Below are positions 23,913 through 31,435 of a stretch of DNA of 64,000 nucleotides, piece by piece. The stretch is from an uncultured Oscillospiraceae bacterium (GTDB lineage Bacteria > Bacillota > Clostridia > Oscillospirales > Ruminococcaceae): contig CAJJZS010000006.1 in NCBI GenBank assembly GCA_905197685.1, positions 62,001 through 126,000 on the forward strand, read 5' to 3'. A program made the position numbers and the translations under genes. The first letter of the stretch is position 1. Each line of letters begins with the position of its first letter. The notes beneath the pieces are model-generated. The model worked only from the letters and a program-made list of their open reading frames with translations. It was not told the origin of the DNA and did no database searches.

Positions 23913-25544
23913 TTATTCGGATAAAATCGGAATCAGAAGCATCTGCCGTTCACTGACATCTCCGTTCTCTTCCAACTGCGCCTGCGCGTTTGCCTCCATT
24001 ACCGCCGACATTCCTGTATGGTAGCGCTTTGCAATCTCCCAGAGGTTTTCCCCACGATCCGCATAGTAGATTGTGAGAGAACAATCATCTTCTCTCTGAA
24101 TCGGCTTTTCCCGGTCAATTATCACATCTTCCAGGACATTCTGCCTTGTCATGGCGCAGATACAGCCGTCCACCTGAATCTGACAGCGCAGCTGTGCCGT
24201 TGCGCCGCTGCGGTTATAGTCAAATCCTGTCACCTCTGCCCGAGGCAAAAACAGCAGCGATGCAGATTCGTCCGATTTTGGCAGAGGGAAGCTGCACTCG
24301 GTCTGTTCGGTTTTATCGTAAAAACGCACGTTTCCTTCCTCATCCTGCGCCAACAGACAAAGATTGACATGAATCTGGACTACCGCTTTATCCTCCCCGT
24401 TTTCACTGACAAAGCGCACCGGACACTGCTGTGTATCCGCCCAACCTGTCAGGATATTTCCCACTCCGTCCGGCAGTTGGGCTTCTCCCTTATACAGGCA
24501 GCTCTGCCCGACAGTATCAATCAGGCTTAAAAATCCCATGTTTTTCTTTTTTCCCTCGCAGATATACCGGGTAGAGTAGCAATCGTCCGCTAAGGTCAGC
24601 TGCTGCTTACGGTAGACCATTGCCTTTGCCAACACCTGCGCGCGCAGCTCCAGAACGGTATTTTCTCCGTCACCGTCCGATTTAGGAACCAGTTCATATT
24701 CACACACCTCATAACGAACCGAACAAACGCAGCTGTCATCCGCTTCGGGCGCATCAATCACACCGCTAATCGGAAAAACAAATTCCAGCTGCTCCGGCTT
24801 TGCCGACTGCTCTTCCGCGCTGTCCGGGCAATAGAGGGCAGAAATCTTTAACTCCCCCTTGCTGATAATCTTTCCGGAAATCAGCTTGTCATCCGAAACC
24901 ACTGCGCACAGGCGGGAAAAAATCAGGTTTCGGATTGCCGGTTTTTCTTTCGGCAGTTCCAATTCCTCCCGAATATCCATACATTCCGTTGCCTGTTCTA
25001 TCAGCGCGTTTTGCTCTGCAATTTTTTTACGCAGCTGGATTCCCGACTGATTTTCCGAGGATTCTCCTTCCGCCTGCTCAAGCTGCGCAGTATCTGTCAC
25101 CGCCTGCTGTTGGGAAGCTGCAACCACACAAATTTTATGTCCGACTGCCGCGCGCACTTCCATTCTCCGCTTGCTGACTGCGCGGCAGTTGCAATAAGAG
25201 GAATCGTCCGAATCAAAAACAAGCGCTTTCTGCGCTTCTGCTTTCAGGTCGATGGTTTTTGTGTATGGCAGCTTGCAGTCGATGCTGCGCAGCCGAAGTT
25301 CCCCGCCCGCGCAGTCTTCTCCCAGATACAGCACCGTAATGCTGCACACCCCCTCCAGACAAAGCTGCTTTCCCTGCGGGGTGCAGGACTTGATACACGG
25401 ATGGATCAGGCATTTTAAGATTTTCACAATATCCGGACAATAGTCGGGAAGCATGAAGTCGCTTTCCAGCGGAATTTCCACCGAAGAATCGAACACCGTT
25501 TCGTTCACACACACTGCCTGCCTTGCCGTATTACAATCCATCAT
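23913..25544 (-). CDS. SPOCS (DUF3794) protein with C-terminal LysM
   Basis: A 543-residue protein with repeated DUF3794/SPOCS domains (the first opens with VFDSSVEIPL ... DYCPDIVKILKC near residue 15-45) and a C-terminal LysM domain (GENLWEIAKRYHTG, about 495-540). No signal peptide, consistent with a mother-cell-synthesised coat or cortex-associated protein. Directly upstream of spoIVA in one operon, which supports a role in spore envelope assembly. Confidence 0.88.
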   Translation of the reverse strand: MMDCNTARQAVCVNETVFDSSVEIPLESDFMLPDYCPDIVKILKCLIHPCIKSCTPQGKQLCLEGVCSITVLYLGEDCAGGELRLRSIDCKLPYTKTIDLKAEAQKALVFDSDDSSYCNCRAVSKRRMEVRAAVGHKICVVAASQQQAVTDTAQLEQAEGESSENQSGIQLRKKIAEQNALIEQATECMDIREELELPKEKPAIRNLIFSRLCAVVSDDKLISGKIISKGELKISALYCPDSAEEQSAKPEQLEFVFPISGVIDAPEADDSCVCSVRYEVCEYELVPKSDGDGENTVLELRAQVLAKAMVYRKQQLTLADDCYSTRYICEGKKKNMGFLSLIDTVGQSCLYKGEAQLPDGVGNILTGWADTQQCPVRFVSENGEDKAVVQIHVNLCLLAQDEEGNVRFYDKTEQTECSFPLPKSDESASLLFLPRAEVTGFDYNRSGATAQLRCQIQVDGCICAMTRQNVLEDVIIDREKPIQREDDCSLTIYYADRGENLWEIAKRYHTGMSAVMEANAQAQLEENGDVSERQMLLIPILSE

Positions 25545-25625
25545 TTTACCAACCTCTCTTTCTGTTTTCGGCAGCGGTTCGGTTCGTTTCCGTCTGCCTG
25601 TGCATACGCTTTGTTTCTCTACATC

Positions 25626-25654
25626 ATGTTATGAAAAAACAAAAGCGAATATGC
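25626..25654 (-). promoter_or_regulatory. SigE-like promoter of the SPOCS-spoIVA operon
   Basis: GCATATT, 14-bp spacer, CATAACAT on the minus strand, close to the sigma-E consensus kmATATT-N14-CATACAnT. This agrees with spoIVA being a mother-cell sigma-E gene in Bacillus. It lies about 80 bp before the start codon. Confidence 0.6.
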
Positions 25655-25690
25655 CGCGCAAATCGCCTTTTGACAATTCGACGCAAACGA

Positions 25691-25719
25691 TTGAAAGCTG
25701 TTGTGCGATATGTTATACT
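25691..25719 (+). promoter_or_regulatory. sigma-A promoter of the small membrane protein
   Basis: TTGAAA, 17-bp spacer, TATACT on the plus strand, 44 bp before the ATG. Confidence 0.75.
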
Positions 25720-25762
25720 AAAAATATACTGAAAGAGAAATTCAGAAATGAGGGAGCTTTTT

Positions 25763-26128
25763 ATGAAAAATCCAAAAACATTGGTGGACTGCTGCATCAT
25801 CACAGTCACCGCTTATTTAGCCGTACCGATTATCGGAATTCCTTTTATGCTGAGCGGCAGCTTTACCTTTACCACCGTTTCTTTGTTTGCAATCTTTCCC
25901 CTGCTGTGCCTGAGCTGCGGAGTGGTGTGCGGAAGAAAGAACGGACTTCAGCTGTTCTACCCTGCCCTTGCCGGTGTTTTATTTCTGCCGTCTTTATTCT
26001 TATTTTATGACACCAGCATCTGGTCCTTTGTTATCATTTATATTTTTACCGCCTTTATCGGCGTTGCCATTGGCAGCTTTGTCCAGAAAAATAATTCGGG
26101 ACGCCGCTCAAACGGCAGACTTAAATAG
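25763..26128 (+). CDS. four-helix membrane protein of unknown function
   Basis: A 121-residue protein made of four hydrophobic segments (about 7-27, 30-52, 62-80, 84-106) and a short basic tail. No family recognised. The ATG at 25763 has GAGGGAG eight bases upstream and is preferred over an ATG five codons earlier. It stands alone with its own promoter and terminator, divergent from the SPOCS-spoIVA operon. Confidence 0.7.
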   Translation: MKNPKTLVDCCIITVTAYLAVPIIGIPFMLSGSFTFTTVSLFAIFPLLCLSCGVVCGRKNGLQLFYPALAGVLFLPSLFLFYDTSIWSFVIIYIFTAFIGVAIGSFVQKNNSGRRSNGRLK

Positions 26129-26131
26129 CCA

Positions 26132-26168
26132 AAAATCCCCTCCGCTCAAAATGAGCGGAGGGGATTTT
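26132..26168. terminator. terminator after the membrane protein
   Basis: Sixteen-bp perfect stem AAAATCCCCTCCGCTC with its complement, five-base loop, T/A-rich ends on both strands. Confidence 0.9.
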
Positions 26169-26194
26169 ACATACGAAATTTTCTTTTTAAAGCA

Positions 26195-26228
26195 AAAACA
26201 CCCTCCGATTCTTTTCGGAAGGTGTTTT
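26195..26228 (-). terminator. terminator of the tRNA operon
   Basis: AAAACACC/GGTGTTTT outer stem plus TCCGA/TCGGA, T-rich on the minus strand, four bases after tRNA-Gln. Confidence 0.8.
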
Positions 26229-26231
26229 CTT

Positions 26232-26307
26232 TGGCTGGGCTGGCGGGATTCGGACCCACGAGATGCAGGAGTCAAAGTCCTGTGCCTTACCGCTTGGCGA
26301 CAGCCCA
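26232..26307 (-). tRNA. tRNA-Gln (UUG)
   Basis: Cloverleaf with acceptor TGGGCTG/CAGCCCA, anticodon loop CTTTGAC (anticodon TTG) and encoded CCA. Last tRNA of the operon. Confidence 0.95.
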
Positions 26308-26334
26308 ATATATCATTTTATATTTTGATAAAGA

Positions 26335-26367
26335 AAAAAGGCTTTTTGATAGATAAAAAGCCTTTTT
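26335..26367. terminator. hairpin between tRNA-His and tRNA-Gln
   Basis: Perfect 13-bp stem AAAAAGGCTTTTT/AAAAAGCCTTTTT with a seven-base loop. Terminator-like inside the tRNA cluster; could lower tRNA-Gln expression or act as a processing signal. Confidence 0.6.
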
Positions 26368-26368
26368 A

Positions 26369-26446
26369 TGGGGTGGGTAGTGAGAGTTGAACTCACGACC
26401 TCCAGAGCCACAATCTGGCGCCCTAACCAACTAGGCCATACCCACC
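26369..26446 (-). tRNA. tRNA-His (GUG)
   Basis: Anticodon loop TTGTGGC (anticodon GTG), acceptor GTGGGTA/TACCCAC with the extra G-1 opposite C73 that is diagnostic of tRNA-His; encoded CCA. Confidence 0.95.
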
Positions 26447-26449
26447 ATA

Positions 26450-26526
26450 TGGCGCGCCAAGAGAGACTCGAACTCCCGACCTACTGCTTAGAAGGCAGTT
26501 GCTCTATCCAGCTGAGCTATTGGCGC
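26450..26526 (-). tRNA. tRNA-Arg (UCU)
   Basis: Anticodon stem ACTGC/GCAGT with loop CTTCTAA (anticodon TCT), acceptor GCGCCAA/TTGGCGC, encoded CCA. Confidence 0.95.
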
Positions 26527-26531
26527 ATTTT

Positions 26532-26605
26532 TGGAGCGGGTGATGGGAATCGAACCCACGCGACCAGCTTGGAAGGCTGGGATTCTACCATTGAACTACA
26601 CCCGC
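26532..26605 (-). tRNA. tRNA-Gly (UCC)
   Basis: Anticodon stem CCAGC/GCTGG with loop CTTCCAA (anticodon TCC), acceptor GCGGGTG/CACCCGC, encoded CCA. First tRNA of the operon. Confidence 0.95.
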
Positions 26606-26634
26606 ATATTGCGTGTCACTTGACAACGTAGATT

Positions 26635-26663
26635 ATTATACACAATAAAACTTTATTTGTCAA
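26635..26663 (-). promoter_or_regulatory. consensus promoter of the tRNA operon
   Basis: Perfect TTGACA and TATAAT with a 17-bp spacer on the minus strand, 30 bp before tRNA-Gly. Confidence 0.93.
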
Positions 26664-26681
26664 GCGTTTTTCCAAATTTTT

Positions 26682-27281
26682 TTAAAAATTTTCTTTTTCC
26701 AAAAAAATGGCGGTTTCATGCTGTTTTTTTCCGCTCTGTACCAAAGAAAAGCGGTATTTTTCTTTTCCAGTCAGTCTTTTTGTTTGCGCGCAGCAATTTT
26801 CGTCGCTGCACAAAACCTGTTCTTCGTTTATTGCAAAGCAAACCTGCGGCATTTTCGCAAGTCCTTTTCCCGTCCATTTAGCATATGCTTCCCGCAGCGT
26901 CCAAACAACTGCAAATCCATCCTGTTTCCCCTGCTTTTGCCGTTCTTGCAGCCATCTCTGCTCGCTTGGAGCAAACATCCTTTTTGCCACTCTGAGATTT
27001 TCGCGCAGTTCCGGTTCTATATCAATTCCAATCGGCTCATCGGACACTGCCGCCGCTGCGATTCCTTTTGTATGGCTGACAGAAACATATGCTTTTATTC
27101 CGCAAAAAACAGGCTTTCCGCTCACCTCTTTTTGCAGAGAAACTCCTTTTTTTTGCAGTTCCTCTTCGTTTTGCCCGCTCCATCTTTCCAGCGCAAGCCA
27201 TGCCGCGCGCTTTCCGTCCTCGCTTTGCTGCTTTGCATCGGCTTTCTGCCGCTCTATCAAACATACAATTGTCTTTTGCAA
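26682..27281 (-). CDS. 4'-phosphopantetheinyl transferase (Sfp/AcpT type)
   Basis: A 199-residue transferase that moves phosphopantetheine from CoA to carrier proteins. Family motifs: VSVSHT, GIDIE (magnesium-binding acidic pair) and WTLREAYAKWTGKGL. Starting at the TTG 27281, which has GGGAGGG upstream, gives a normal length; a longer frame to 27371 would begin at a TATAAT-like sequence and is unlikely. No carrier-protein or NRPS/PKS gene is nearby, so its partner is elsewhere. Confidence 0.87.
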   Translation of the reverse strand: MQKTIVCLIERQKADAKQQSEDGKRAAWLALERWSGQNEEELQKKGVSLQKEVSGKPVFCGIKAYVSVSHTKGIAAAAVSDEPIGIDIEPELRENLRVAKRMFAPSEQRWLQERQKQGKQDGFAVVWTLREAYAKWTGKGLAKMPQVCFAINEEQVLCSDENCCAQTKRLTGKEKYRFSLVQSGKKQHETAIFLEKENF

Positions 27282-27410
27282 ACCGATTCCCTCCCGATAA
27301 AATTTACAACAATCAATATTTACAGACAGAATCCCGTGTGATAAAATACTTTTCAGAATGATTACTTCCATTATAGCGAATCATCCACCATTTGGAAAGG
27401 CGGTAGTTTT

Positions 27411-28145
27411 ATGAAATCAAAACAAAAGTTAGTTACCCTGCTTTTCATCTGTCTGGTTGCTCTGGGCGGCTGTTCCCGACCTGCCGTAGACCCGCCGGCA
27501 GAGGATTCCTCTATTGTTTCTCCCGAAGAATCCGAATCCCAAAACCAGGACGGAAAGAATGACGAGCAGGACCATTCTTCAAGCGATGAGGAAGAAAAAG
27601 GGGAACCGGAAGAACAGGACAACTCCGAAAAAGAAAATGAGGAGGAAAAAGAAGAGGACGAGCAGTCTGCCGACGCTTCTCAAGGGTGCTATCAAATCTT
27701 TGACAGCGGCTTTGAAGTTACAGTGTCTTCTCCCTTTGTTGTCAGCTATGACGAACAGGCAAACAACATGACGATTACCAGCTCCGAGGACCCCAGCTGC
27801 CGCGGATATCTGTTCTATGATTCCTCCGAACAAAGCCTCGCCCAGCTGGAAGAAACGGTAAAACAAATGGAGGACGCTTACAAAGCCGACCCAACCATCA
27901 CCGATATGCAAAAATATGTGGACGATGACCAGGAAAACGGTTTGTTTTCCTTCACCTTTACCTATTCTGCGGGAGCTGCGGAAAACAGTCCTGCCGGATT
28001 TTACTTTATCCACTATCAAAAAGCGCAGCAAGGCGTTATCAGCGTCAACCTATTCACCGAACGCTCAAGCAACTCCGACGCTATGATGAAACTGATTGAT
28101 TCGATTCAGCCCGCTACCGAAAATGCGCAGCAATACGGAAAATAA
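27411..28145 (+). CDS. lipoprotein with acidic linker
   Basis: A 244-residue lipoprotein: signal peptide with lipobox LGGC (lipidated Cys21), then about 65 residues of very acidic, serine-rich linker, then a folded domain (about 95-244) of unknown family with two cysteines (in GCYQ and SCRGY) that could form a disulphide. Anchored outside the membrane. Ribosome binding site GGCGG. Transcribed divergently from the phosphopantetheinyl transferase. Confidence 0.82.
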   Translation: MKSKQKLVTLLFICLVALGGCSRPAVDPPAEDSSIVSPEESESQNQDGKNDEQDHSSSDEEEKGEPEEQDNSEKENEEEKEEDEQSADASQGCYQIFDSGFEVTVSSPFVVSYDEQANNMTITSSEDPSCRGYLFYDSSEQSLAQLEETVKQMEDAYKADPTITDMQKYVDDDQENGLFSFTFTYSAGAAENSPAGFYFIHYQKAQQGVISVNLFTERSSNSDAMMKLIDSIQPATENAQQYGK

Positions 28146-28230
28146 AACGTTTCCTTCCCGTTCCGACATCCTTTTTTGCCATAGTATGCTATACTGACAG
28201 CAGAAAATTTATCGGAAAGGACGTTTCACC

Positions 28231-28434
28231 ATGAAATCTGTTGTCAGCTTTTTTCTCATTATTTCCCTGTTGTCTGCCGCAGCACCGAAGGATAAACGCA
28301 CACCTCCGCCAGACAGCTTGCCTGTTTTCAAGCAGGAAGTCGGTCTTTTGTCCGAACAAACCGGAGATTCCCCGCGTTCCTCCTTTTGGCTTAACATCTT
28401 AGCTGTCGGTTCTCGGCAAACAAGACTTCTGTAA
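28231..28434 (+). CDS. small secreted peptide of unknown function
   Basis: A 67-residue protein with a hydrophobic N-terminal segment (about 3-18, ending SAAA) that looks like a signal peptide, followed by a proline- and serine-containing tail. GGAAAGGACG ribosome binding site and an extended -10 (TGC-TATACT) promoter about 40 bp upstream support it as a real gene, and it ends in a terminator. No family recognised. Confidence 0.5.
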   Translation: MKSVVSFFLIISLLSAAAPKDKRTPPPDSLPVFKQEVGLLSEQTGDSPRSSFWLNILAVGSRQTRLL

Positions 28435-28503
28435 AACAAACAGCCTTCCGTTACCGTGTTGTCTGCATCATTCGGACAACCGTTTCGGAAGGCTGTTTGT
28501 TTT
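28434..28503. terminator. long bidirectional terminator
   Basis: Outer stem AACAAACAGCCTTCCG with its complement (16 bp) and a weaker inner stem; A/T-rich ends serve both the small peptide gene (+) and the pseudokinase gene (-). Confidence 0.88.
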
Positions 28504-28516
28504 CTTTTTTGAAAAA

Positions 28517-30220
28517 CTAATCTTCGGAATCTTTTTTCTCTTTTTTCTTAATGACCTTTCGATCCGAATTTTTCTGACTTAAAATTTGGGTATCGTCCTC
28601 TTCCGGCTTCTTTTGTTCCAAAGGCTGTTCCTGCGGTTGTTCCGATGCCACATACAGGATAATCTGTTCGGATTTTCCCTTGTTCAGCTGTGTGCCGGCA
28701 GGCGGTTCGGTGCGGAATACAGAACCCGGCTGCATAACGTCGCTTTCACCTTCCACTACCTTCCACTGCTTACCCATCTGAGAAAGGATTGCTGTCGCTT
28801 CCTCCAGTGTTCTTCCTGTCAGGTCGGGCAACGGTTCCTGTTGCGAACCCTTGCTGACATATAAGGTCAGGGTTGTTTTTCTGCCTATCTGTGTTCCTGA
28901 GGAAACAGACTGCCGAATAATTGTCCCTTTTTCAAAGGTTTCGCTGTATTCCTGTTCGGTTTGAAAATAGTACCACGGGTCATATTTTGGGTCATACAAC
29001 ACATCGTCCAGCTTTTTGCCTACAAAATTTTCTACGGTATGCATCTGTTTTTCCTCTTCCGGCAAGGCAAGTTCTTGTTCTTTCTGATCGTCTTCCCAAG
29101 AAAAATCTCCGGAAAAAGCCGCCCAGCTATCGTTAATATAGCGGTAGAGCTTCGGCGCGCCCAAAACCAGCACCAGCAAGGTTGCCATCATGGTTATCAC
29201 AACATAGGTTTTCCCGCTTCGCTGCGCTTCCTTTTGTTCCTCCTGCTCCAAACGAACCGTTGATTGATTTTTGGTATCCTCCACCCGAAAGACCGCTGTG
29301 TTGGAGGAGGTGCTTTCCAACATCTTTTCGATAAAAAGATCCATGTTGTCATATCGCCGGTCCTCTAACGGCTCCATCGCCTCTGACAGAGCGTCGGAAA
29401 CGTGTTCCGGGACACTTTCTTCCGCCTGCGCTGCCGGAATCAGGGTATCCTCTTTCAGGCGCTCACAAGCCGGCGGCGGCTCTTTTCCGGTCAAAACCCG
29501 ATAGGTTACTGCCGCTACCGAATAAACGTCGGTCCATGTTCCCTTCCAGTTTTCCGACTGATACTGTTCCGGCGCGGAATATCCGTCAAACAGTTCGGAG
29601 CCCAATTCTCCTTTCACTGCGCGCAGCTCGGACAATGCCAGCCCTTTTAAAACCGGTCGCTGCTGTTCATCCAACAGAATATTCTGCGGACAGATGCCCT
29701 GATGAGTAATTCCTTTTTTGTGCAGTGAGGAAAGGGAGCGATAAAGAGGAAGCAGGTATTTTTTTGCCTGATACCAGCTCTCTTTTCCGCCTTTCTGCTG
29801 TAAATATTCTTCCAAAGTTTGCAGACCGCGACATTCCCCCACCGCATACACGGTGTTGTTTTGTTCGATGATCTGAATAACGCAAAGCAGACACTCGTTT
29901 TCTTTTTCCGCGCGCAGTGTCTGATACAAATCCATAAAGGAAGCTCTGAAATATTTAAACTTGGTCGCACAGTCTGAAAGCGGCTCCACCCTGCCGGTTT
30001 CCTGTTCCCGACTCACCATACTTTGAGGAAAGAACTCTCGAATCTGCACCGTATCGCCCACTGCGTTGTCCCGGGCAAGATAGGTAATACCTTCCCCGTT
30101 TTGGGAAAGAACGCTTAAAAGCCGATATTCCCCCACCACGCTGTTTTCCGGCAGCGCTCCCTTAACGCAGGAACAGGGCGTTCCCGCAGTTTGATTGATT
30201 TTATTTTCTTTTTCCTGCAC
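28517..30220 (-). CDS. PASTA-domain serine/threonine pseudokinase
   Basis: A 567-residue membrane protein: N-terminal Hanks-type kinase fold (about 30-280), one membrane segment (about 340-360) and two extracellular PASTA domains (about 400-480 and 480-545). The catalytic residues are all replaced: the VAIK lysine is R61 (VQIREFFP), HRDxKPxN reads HQGICPQN (173-180; catalytic Asp is Gly), and DFG reads GLA (193-195). The gatekeeper-like glycine loop is only GEG. It should bind muropeptides outside but is unlikely to phosphorylate. GTG start with GAGGTGG upstream; own promoter. Confidence 0.83.
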   Translation of the reverse strand: MQEKENKINQTAGTPCSCVKGALPENSVVGEYRLLSVLSQNGEGITYLARDNAVGDTVQIREFFPQSMVSREQETGRVEPLSDCATKFKYFRASFMDLYQTLRAEKENECLLCVIQIIEQNNTVYAVGECRGLQTLEEYLQQKGGKESWYQAKKYLLPLYRSLSSLHKKGITHQGICPQNILLDEQQRPVLKGLALSELRAVKGELGSELFDGYSAPEQYQSENWKGTWTDVYSVAAVTYRVLTGKEPPPACERLKEDTLIPAAQAEESVPEHVSDALSEAMEPLEDRRYDNMDLFIEKMLESTSSNTAVFRVEDTKNQSTVRLEQEEQKEAQRSGKTYVVITMMATLLVLVLGAPKLYRYINDSWAAFSGDFSWEDDQKEQELALPEEEKQMHTVENFVGKKLDDVLYDPKYDPWYYFQTEQEYSETFEKGTIIRQSVSSGTQIGRKTTLTLYVSKGSQQEPLPDLTGRTLEEATAILSQMGKQWKVVEGESDVMQPGSVFRTEPPAGTQLNKGKSEQIILYVASEQPQEQPLEQKKPEEDDTQILSQKNSDRKVIKKKEKKDSED

Positions 30221-30257
30221 CCTGCTCCCACCTCTTTATTCCTATTGATGTAGTATA

Positions 30258-30286
30258 ACTATAACAGTAATGCCGCAGATTGTCAA
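30258..30286 (-). promoter_or_regulatory. sigma-A promoter of the pseudokinase
   Basis: TTGACA, 17-bp spacer, TATAGT on the minus strand, about 40 bp before the GTG start. Confidence 0.85.
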
Positions 30287-30373
30287 GGCAAAAAGCGGCT
30301 GTTCTTCTTATTTTTCTTAAAATTCTCTGTAAATTTTTCTGGGTTTCTTAAGTTTCCCTCTTCGATTTTCGGT

Positions 30374-31282
30374 CTAAGACAGGGTGCAAATCGGACCGAT
30401 TTCTTCCCTTACCCCAAGATATCCGTCTTCTAAAAATATACGGCACAACTGCGCGGAGTCTGCCTGTAAATACTCCATTACACTGCTTAAAATCAACATC
30501 TGACAGTATACCTTTTGCGGAAAACGCCCGCCGACCCGCTCCAAAGCTCCGGTCCATCGCAGTGAGGGTTCGCGCATCCAGCGCATTACCCGCTCCAGCG
30601 TTTCGCGGCTGAAAGTCAATTCGTCCCGCAGCGTTTCCGATTCTCCCGCCGTTAAAAAAAGAAATTTTGCCGCCGACTCCATTCCTCCCGCTTTCACAAG
30701 CCTTGTATCCCTCGGTTCCCCTGTTTTCAGAAAACCGCTTTCCTGCAACAGGTTTGCAGCTTTCTGACGCATCTGCGCCTCCTGAAAACGGTTTGGAATC
30801 AGCGCGCTGCCCTGCCAGACAGCCCTCCACCCCAACGGAAAGCTTTCCCGCACCGAAAGCTGCGGGTCATTGTAAAACAACTGTGTGCTGAAATCCCGGC
30901 TGTTCATTCCGATTTCCCCGCTGTGCGCCATTCCCTGCCATGCAGCCTTTGCCTGCTCCCTGCCGGACACAGCCAAAACCGGTCTGTTCAGCTGTTCTTC
31001 CAGTTCCTGCCGAAGATTTGGATCGTACCGCAGCAAACCGTAACCCACCAAAGCGATTTCCTCACACAACAGTTTTCGGGCAAGCTCCTCGCTTCGTTTG
31101 ACCGATTCCGTAAGTTTTTCCGTATCAATCTCTCCGCTTTGGGCAAAAAAATCTTCCTCTTCCTCGCTTCGATGCAAACAAAACCACTGTCCGTTCTCTG
31201 CCTGCTCCGATACCGACATCTTCACCCCGTCGCTGTACAACCCGATTACCGCCCTGCGAATTCCCGACTGTTTGTCCTTCAT
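30374..31282 (-). CDS. divergent Ppx/GppA-like protein
   Basis: A 302-residue soluble protein whose order of segments follows exopolyphosphatase/GppA phosphatases: an actin-fold strand with a missing first phosphate loop (AVIGLYSDGVK), the SGREQAKAAWQGMA segment, GMNSRDFSTQLF in the place of the DxGGGSTE loop, SFPLGWRAV, and AGGMESAA in place of GGT. The catalytic acids and glycines of the family are largely absent, so enzymatic activity is doubtful. It is 150 bp upstream of the pseudokinase in the same direction. Assignment rests on motif order and is moderate. Confidence 0.45.
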   Translation of the reverse strand: MKDKQSGIRRAVIGLYSDGVKMSVSEQAENGQWFCLHRSEEEEDFFAQSGEIDTEKLTESVKRSEELARKLLCEEIALVGYGLLRYDPNLRQELEEQLNRPVLAVSGREQAKAAWQGMAHSGEIGMNSRDFSTQLFYNDPQLSVRESFPLGWRAVWQGSALIPNRFQEAQMRQKAANLLQESGFLKTGEPRDTRLVKAGGMESAAKFLFLTAGESETLRDELTFSRETLERVMRWMREPSLRWTGALERVGGRFPQKVYCQMLILSSVMEYLQADSAQLCRIFLEDGYLGVREEIGPICTLS

Positions 31283-31366
31283 CTTTTCTTCCTCCCGTAT
31301 CTTGATTCTGCCCTTAGTTTTTCCCGTTCAGGCTGATTTTAATCAAATCTTTCAGAGAAATAAAGG

Positions 31367-31395
31367 TTTTCATTCCCTCCGGTCTGTGGTATCAT
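31367..31395 (+). promoter_or_regulatory. possible promoter of the B12-radical SAM gene
   Basis: TTTTCA, 17-bp spacer, TATCAT on the plus strand, 41 bp before the ATG. Confidence 0.45.
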
Positions 31396-31435
31396 TTGTA
31401 AAGAGCTATCTCAAGATACAGAAAGGATTTTCATT

